35,489 nucleotides of DNA from a bacterium. Lineage in GTDB: Bacteria > Electryoneota > Electryoneia > Electryoneales > Electryoneaceae. Below are positions 32,441 to 35,489 of the stretch, piece after piece (positions within the stretch are counted from its first letter, which is position 1; every line of letters begins with the position of its first letter). Position numbers and translations under genes: made by a program. The stretch is taken from assembly GCA_028278125.1 (NCBI GenBank), contig JANQEY010000306.1, positions 1 through 35,489 on the forward strand, read 5' to 3'. The notes under the pieces are model-generated. The model saw only the letters and a program-made list of their open reading frames with translations. It ran no database searches and had not been told where the DNA came from.

Positions 32441-32914
32441 ATGAACAATAAGGCTTACAGAAAAGTTCTTAATGATTTTGTTCCCGGAGAAGAAATTCAG
32501 CATTGGCCTGGTAAAACTATAACGGAGAGCGATAATAACCTTTTCTGCCTGCTGACGATGAACCATCATCCTGTTCATCTTGACCGGGAATATGCGGAAT
32601 CACGGCAACATGGCAAAATCCTGGTCGTTGGTACGTATGTATTGAGCCTCGCAATAGGATTAACTGTACCAGACATCTCAGGTGCAGCAATAGCGAACCT
32701 CGGATATGAGAAGATAGATCATATTCATCCGGTATATATAGGGGATACACTTTACGCAAAGACAAGGATCCTTGACGTAAGGCAATCTACTGGTAAGCCT
32801 GACCGTGGTATAGTTACAGTTGAGACTGAAGCTGAGAACCAGGGTGGTATAAAAGTTCTCTATTTCAAGAGAAAGATCCTGGTTCCTGTGGAACTAACTC
32901 TAGTTATCAAATAA
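32441..32914 (+). CDS. MaoC-family hot-dog hydratase/dehydratase
   Basis: The 157-residue protein starts 2 bases after the acyltransferase stop, with a GGAGG site inside the end of that gene. It is a single hot-dog domain. The hydratase motif is present as MNHHPVHLDREYAE (residues 40-53), followed by VVGTYVLSLAIG and a GDTLYAKTRI strand. In classical R-specific hydratases the catalytic pair is Asp and His spaced five residues apart. Here His46 is kept and the Asp position is Asn41. This MN-type variant is, as far as I recall, typical of MaoC proteins encoded beside CitE-like lyases (as in Mycobacterium Rv2499c/Rv2498c), so it may be a working subgroup. The likely reaction is water addition to, or removal from, an enoyl-CoA or mesaconyl-type CoA. 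Confidence 0.88.
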   Translation: MNNKAYRKVLNDFVPGEEIQHWPGKTITESDNNLFCLLTMNHHPVHLDREYAESRQHGKILVVGTYVLSLAIGLTVPDISGAAIANLGYEKIDHIHPVYIGDTLYAKTRILDVRQSTGKPDRGIVTVETEAENQGGIKVLYFKRKILVPVELTLVIK

Positions 32915-32937
32915 TAAAAGACTTAGGATCTGAGCTG

Positions 32938-33849
32938 ATGGCTAAACAATATGATTCCCCCTGGGTCTTACGATCCCTTCTATTTGTTCCCGGGCACCTG
33001 GATTATTTTCTCGATAAATGTGTTGATTCGGGAACTGATTGTTTAGTTCTTGACCTGGAAGATGCTGTCCCGGATGAAAGTAAGCTGGTTGCCCGGAATA
33101 TAATAAAGGATAGGTTAGTAGCTGGATTTTTCGGAAAATTGCCAGTTATGGCAAGGATTAATCCATTATCAACCGGATTGATGGCTGATGATATTGAAAT
33201 AGTTGCGAATAAGAACCTTGCCGGATTTATCTATCCGATGTCTGAGACTGTTGATGAGATTAACGAATTTGATACAATTCTAAAGAATGTTGAATCGAGA
33301 TTAGACCTGCCACCGAACTATTTCTCAGTAATCTTGCTGATTGAAACTCCTGCCGGAATTCTTAACGCGAATAATCTTGCCGGGCTAACCGGGAGAACAA
33401 TCGGTCTCATGTTTGGTTCCGAGGACTTTCTCGCGGAAACATGCGGACACCATTCAGAAGATGAATCAGCACTCCATACAGCACGATCTACAATCGTGAT
33501 GGCTGCCAGGGCAGCCGGTATCGAACCGATAGACGCTCCGTTCGTAAATGTTCATGACCTGGAAGGTCTGAACAGGTATGCCACCCAGGGACGTAAACTT
33601 GGTATGGGAGGGATGGTAGTTTTATCACCACGTCAGATGGATATAGTTCATCGCATCTACACACCTTCTTCAGCAGAAATTGAGTGGGCTGAGAAGGTAG
33701 TTAAAAAGAGTGGAAAAACGGCAGAAACGGATATGGGAGTTATGCTGGAGAAAGGAGTATTCATCTCACCGCCCACGCTTAAGAAAGCAAATAGAATACT
33801 TGAGAGAATGACAGCGATTACTCAATTCGAAAAGTTTATCAGTTCATGA
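32938..33849 (+). CDS. CitE/HpcH-HpaI-family lyase acting on a CoA thioester
   Basis: This 303-residue TIM-barrel protein has the family landmarks SLLFVPGH (13-20), LVLDLEDAVPDESK (37-49), ARINP with Arg73, LIETPAGI with Glu136 and FGSEDF with Asp163. In CitE and malyl-CoA lyases the last three bind substrate and magnesium. The usual C-terminal IHP segment appears as VVLSPRQMDIVHRIYTP. It should split or form a C-C bond in a malyl-, methylmalyl- or citramalyl-CoA type compound. There is no CitD, CitF or CitC nearby, so it is not part of a citrate lyase complex. It starts 23 bases after the MaoC gene, and its stop overlaps the next start by 4 bases (ATGA). Pairing with MaoC suggests consecutive steps on one CoA ester. 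Confidence 0.9.
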   Translation: MAKQYDSPWVLRSLLFVPGHLDYFLDKCVDSGTDCLVLDLEDAVPDESKLVARNIIKDRLVAGFFGKLPVMARINPLSTGLMADDIEIVANKNLAGFIYPMSETVDEINEFDTILKNVESRLDLPPNYFSVILLIETPAGILNANNLAGLTGRTIGLMFGSEDFLAETCGHHSEDESALHTARSTIVMAARAAGIEPIDAPFVNVHDLEGLNRYATQGRKLGMGGMVVLSPRQMDIVHRIYTPSSAEIEWAEKVVKKSGKTAETDMGVMLEKGVFISPPTLKKANRILERMTAITQFEKFISS

Positions 33850-35132
33850 AAATATTCAACATATATAACAGGATAAATTTCTACAGGAAGAGCCAGCGAT
33901 GGAATCGTGAAAAGCTGGAAACCTACCAGGATGAGAAACTTAGGCAACTCATCCGTCACACCAATGATCATGTTCCCTATTACAAAAAGCTGTTCCACGA
34001 TTCTGGTATTGACCCGTTAAAATTCAAGGGCAGGGTGGATATGGAAAAAATTCCCCTGCTTGATCGTGAGACTGTGAGGACACACAAGGATGAACTAATC
34101 GCAGACAACGCGAAGAAATTTGGGATTAACTGGGATTCGACCAGCGGTTCGACCGGTACACCGCTTCACCTGGTTATTGATAATGATACTAACGCCTGTA
34201 AACTTGGTGCATTGATAAGATCATTCAAATGGGCTGGATATTCGTTATATGATAAAACCTTCAGCCTGCAGAGTTATTACCTGGAAAACACCCCTTTCCA
34301 GTATTTTCGTCCTTTTAACGTCTGGAGATTTGACAGCAACCAGTTAAAGAGGGGGACGGCTGTCGAAGCAGCCAGGCTGATGAACAGAGAAAAGCCTAAG
34401 CTGTTGATGGGATTTCCCTTCGATTATATGATGGTAACCCGTTATGCGTCTGAAGAAGGAATCGAACTGCATTCGCCGAAGGCCATGATTACTTATGGAG
34501 AAACACTTTCACCCCATAAAAGAAATCACCTGGAATCAGCATTTGGATGCAAGATTTATGATTTTTATTCTCATCATGAATGTGTCGCAATGATATCCGA
34601 ATGCAAACACGGCAAATATCACCTGGTTGAAGATTTTGCCTACAACGAAGTTGTTGATGAGGATGGAATAATAATTGAAGATGGGGAAGGGGAACTTGTT
34701 GGAACTGGGTTATATAACTACGCTATGCCGCTGATCAGGTATAAAACACACGATAGGGTTATCCTTAATAAAAGGAACGGCTGTGGCTGCGGATTTCCGT
34801 TTGGTACAGTAAAAGAGATTTTAGGCAAACAGAATGACTACCTGGAGACACCTGATGGACGAGTTCTAAGCGCTGTGATGTCGCATTCGATAGATAATGC
34901 GAAAGGAGTCGTAATGTCTCAGTGTGTCCAGGACGCAATAGATCATATAAATGTAAATATTATTACTGATGATAGTTACAATGAAAATTCAAGAATCGAA
35001 CTCGAAAAGGGATTACGGAAAAGAATTGGAAATGAAATAAAGCTTGATTTTATTATTGTCGAGCAGTTGGAGAAGACACGCGGTGGTAAAACGCCTTTTA
35101 TCGTTTCTCGTATTGGAAGAGAATATTCCTGA
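33846..35132 (+). CDS. PaaK/CapK-like adenylate-forming ligase
   Basis: The 428-residue protein resembles phenylacetate-CoA ligases and the CapK proteins of capsule loci. STSGSTGTPL (98-107) is the phosphate-binding loop of adenylate-forming enzymes. YGETLSP (217-223), YDFYSHHEC (238-246), MPLIRYKTHD (294-303) and the late GGKTPF with Lys415 fit the family core. A CGCGFPFG stretch (313-320) matches the Cys-containing segment common in CapK-type members. It would activate a carboxylic acid with ATP, then pass it to CoA or directly to an amine or hydroxyl. Its start overlaps the CitE-like stop, so both are made together. CapK-type relatives are common in polysaccharide loci, where their true substrates are mostly unknown. 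Confidence 0.88.
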   Translation: MKIFNIYNRINFYRKSQRWNREKLETYQDEKLRQLIRHTNDHVPYYKKLFHDSGIDPLKFKGRVDMEKIPLLDRETVRTHKDELIADNAKKFGINWDSTSGSTGTPLHLVIDNDTNACKLGALIRSFKWAGYSLYDKTFSLQSYYLENTPFQYFRPFNVWRFDSNQLKRGTAVEAARLMNREKPKLLMGFPFDYMMVTRYASEEGIELHSPKAMITYGETLSPHKRNHLESAFGCKIYDFYSHHECVAMISECKHGKYHLVEDFAYNEVVDEDGIIIEDGEGELVGTGLYNYAMPLIRYKTHDRVILNKRNGCGCGFPFGTVKEILGKQNDYLETPDGRVLSAVMSHSIDNAKGVVMSQCVQDAIDHINVNIITDDSYNENSRIELEKGLRKRIGNEIKLDFIIVEQLEKTRGGKTPFIVSRIGREYS

Positions 35133-35150
35133 ATTTCTCACATTCAGCAG

Positions 35151-35489
35151 GTGAGGAAAGATCTGATAGATGACAACAAAAAACGGGGTTCGGATCCCAT
35201 ACAATTTACGGGTAACGTCACATCATTAACATTAGGGGCGGTACTTTCCACTGGATTACTGCTTCTCGCTGAACCTTTAATCGCCAGGTTATTCCCTCCT
35301 CACGCTTTTGGACAGGCAGCGACATTTATCGCATGCTCTACAACTCTAGGATATGTCTCATGTTTGAGATATGAGGCAGCTGTTGTACTTCCGAAAAAGG
35401 ATATAAAAGCAGCTGCGATTTTCGTCGGAAGTTTTCTAATACTTTGTTTAATAACATTAATACTTTTCCTGCTTTTTATTATTATAGGC
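35151..35489 (+). CDS. Wzx-type oligosaccharide flippase, N-terminal part (cut by window edge)
   Basis: An open frame runs from GTG at 35151 to the end of the window (113 codons). The previous in-frame stop is that of the ligase gene, and there is no ATG in this frame before the first membrane segment, so GTG is the best start although its ribosome binding site is weak. The translation begins VRKDLIDDNKK and contains hydrophobic segments (VTSLTLGAVLSTGLLLLAEP, then FVGSFLILCLITLILFLLF). Between them lies SCLRYEAAVVLPKKD, a pattern frequent in Wzx/polysaccharide-biosynthesis flippases, which turn lipid-linked sugar units across the inner membrane. The gap after the ligase is 18 bases, so it continues the same operon. 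Confidence 0.82.
   Translation, partial: MRKDLIDDNKKRGSDPIQFTGNVTSLTLGAVLSTGLLLLAEPLIARLFPPHAFGQAATFIACSTTLGYVSCLRYEAAVVLPKKDIKAAAIFVGSFLILCLITLILFLLFIIIG

Noticed and set aside
32938..33849. Citrate lyase beta subunit
   Set aside because: The fold and catalytic residues fit, but no alpha or gamma subunit or citrate lyase ligase is nearby; the MaoC and glycan neighbours point to a stand-alone CitE-like lyase.

Overview
The window looks like a chromosomal fragment of a Gram-negative bacterium from the FCB superphylum, probably an uncultured lineage. The evidence is two giant exported proteins that each end in a YPNPFN-type C-terminal sorting domain (type IX secretion, TIGR04183-like), LVIVD and fibronectin-III-like repeats, a lipoprotein with a lipobox, and an AT-leaning base composition. 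The exact phylum cannot be read from the sequence. No transposase, integrase, CRISPR array, tRNA or rRNA was seen.

Left part (1-13791, minus strand). A 190-residue exported protein of unknown function (possibly LPP20-like) is followed by a 3952-residue secreted protein. That protein has a signal peptide, a jelly-roll-like head, 32 fibronectin-III-like modules and a C-terminal sorting domain. A hairpin terminator follows it. Next is a lipoprotein with one module of the same family fused to a SUMF1/formylglycine-generating-enzyme-like domain.

Centre (13792-14640) is an 849-base AT-rich gap between divergent transcription units. It holds a candidate promoter for the left unit and a hairpin leader just before the right one.

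Middle (14647-28554, plus strand). A second giant secreted protein of 4635 residues has 14 LVIVD repeats, 37 fibronectin-III-like modules and a very similar C-terminal sorting block. From module 3 to module 33, thirty consecutive module-to-module intervals are each exactly 309 bases, although synonymous codons have drifted widely. Both giants carry two modules with a variable low-complexity insertion at the same place, ending in the same short acidic anchor. The two proteins look like different heads on a common stalk and sorting tail. A strong terminator follows the second gene.

Right part (28766-35489, plus strand). A PhoR/WalK-like membrane histidine kinase has no response regulator beside it. 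After a candidate promoter comes a tightly packed operon: polyprenyl-sugar type GT2 glycosyltransferase, NeuD/PglD-like O- or N-acyltransferase, MaoC-like hydratase, CitE-like lyase, PaaK/CapK-like adenylate-forming ligase, and the start of a Wzx-type flippase cut by the window edge. Acyl-CoA enzymes packed between glycan enzymes suggest that this cell makes a special acyl group and attaches it to a surface or lipid-linked sugar. That is inference.

The best candidates for something undescribed are the fixed 103-residue register with its variable insertions in the giant pair, and the acyl-CoA/glycan operon.
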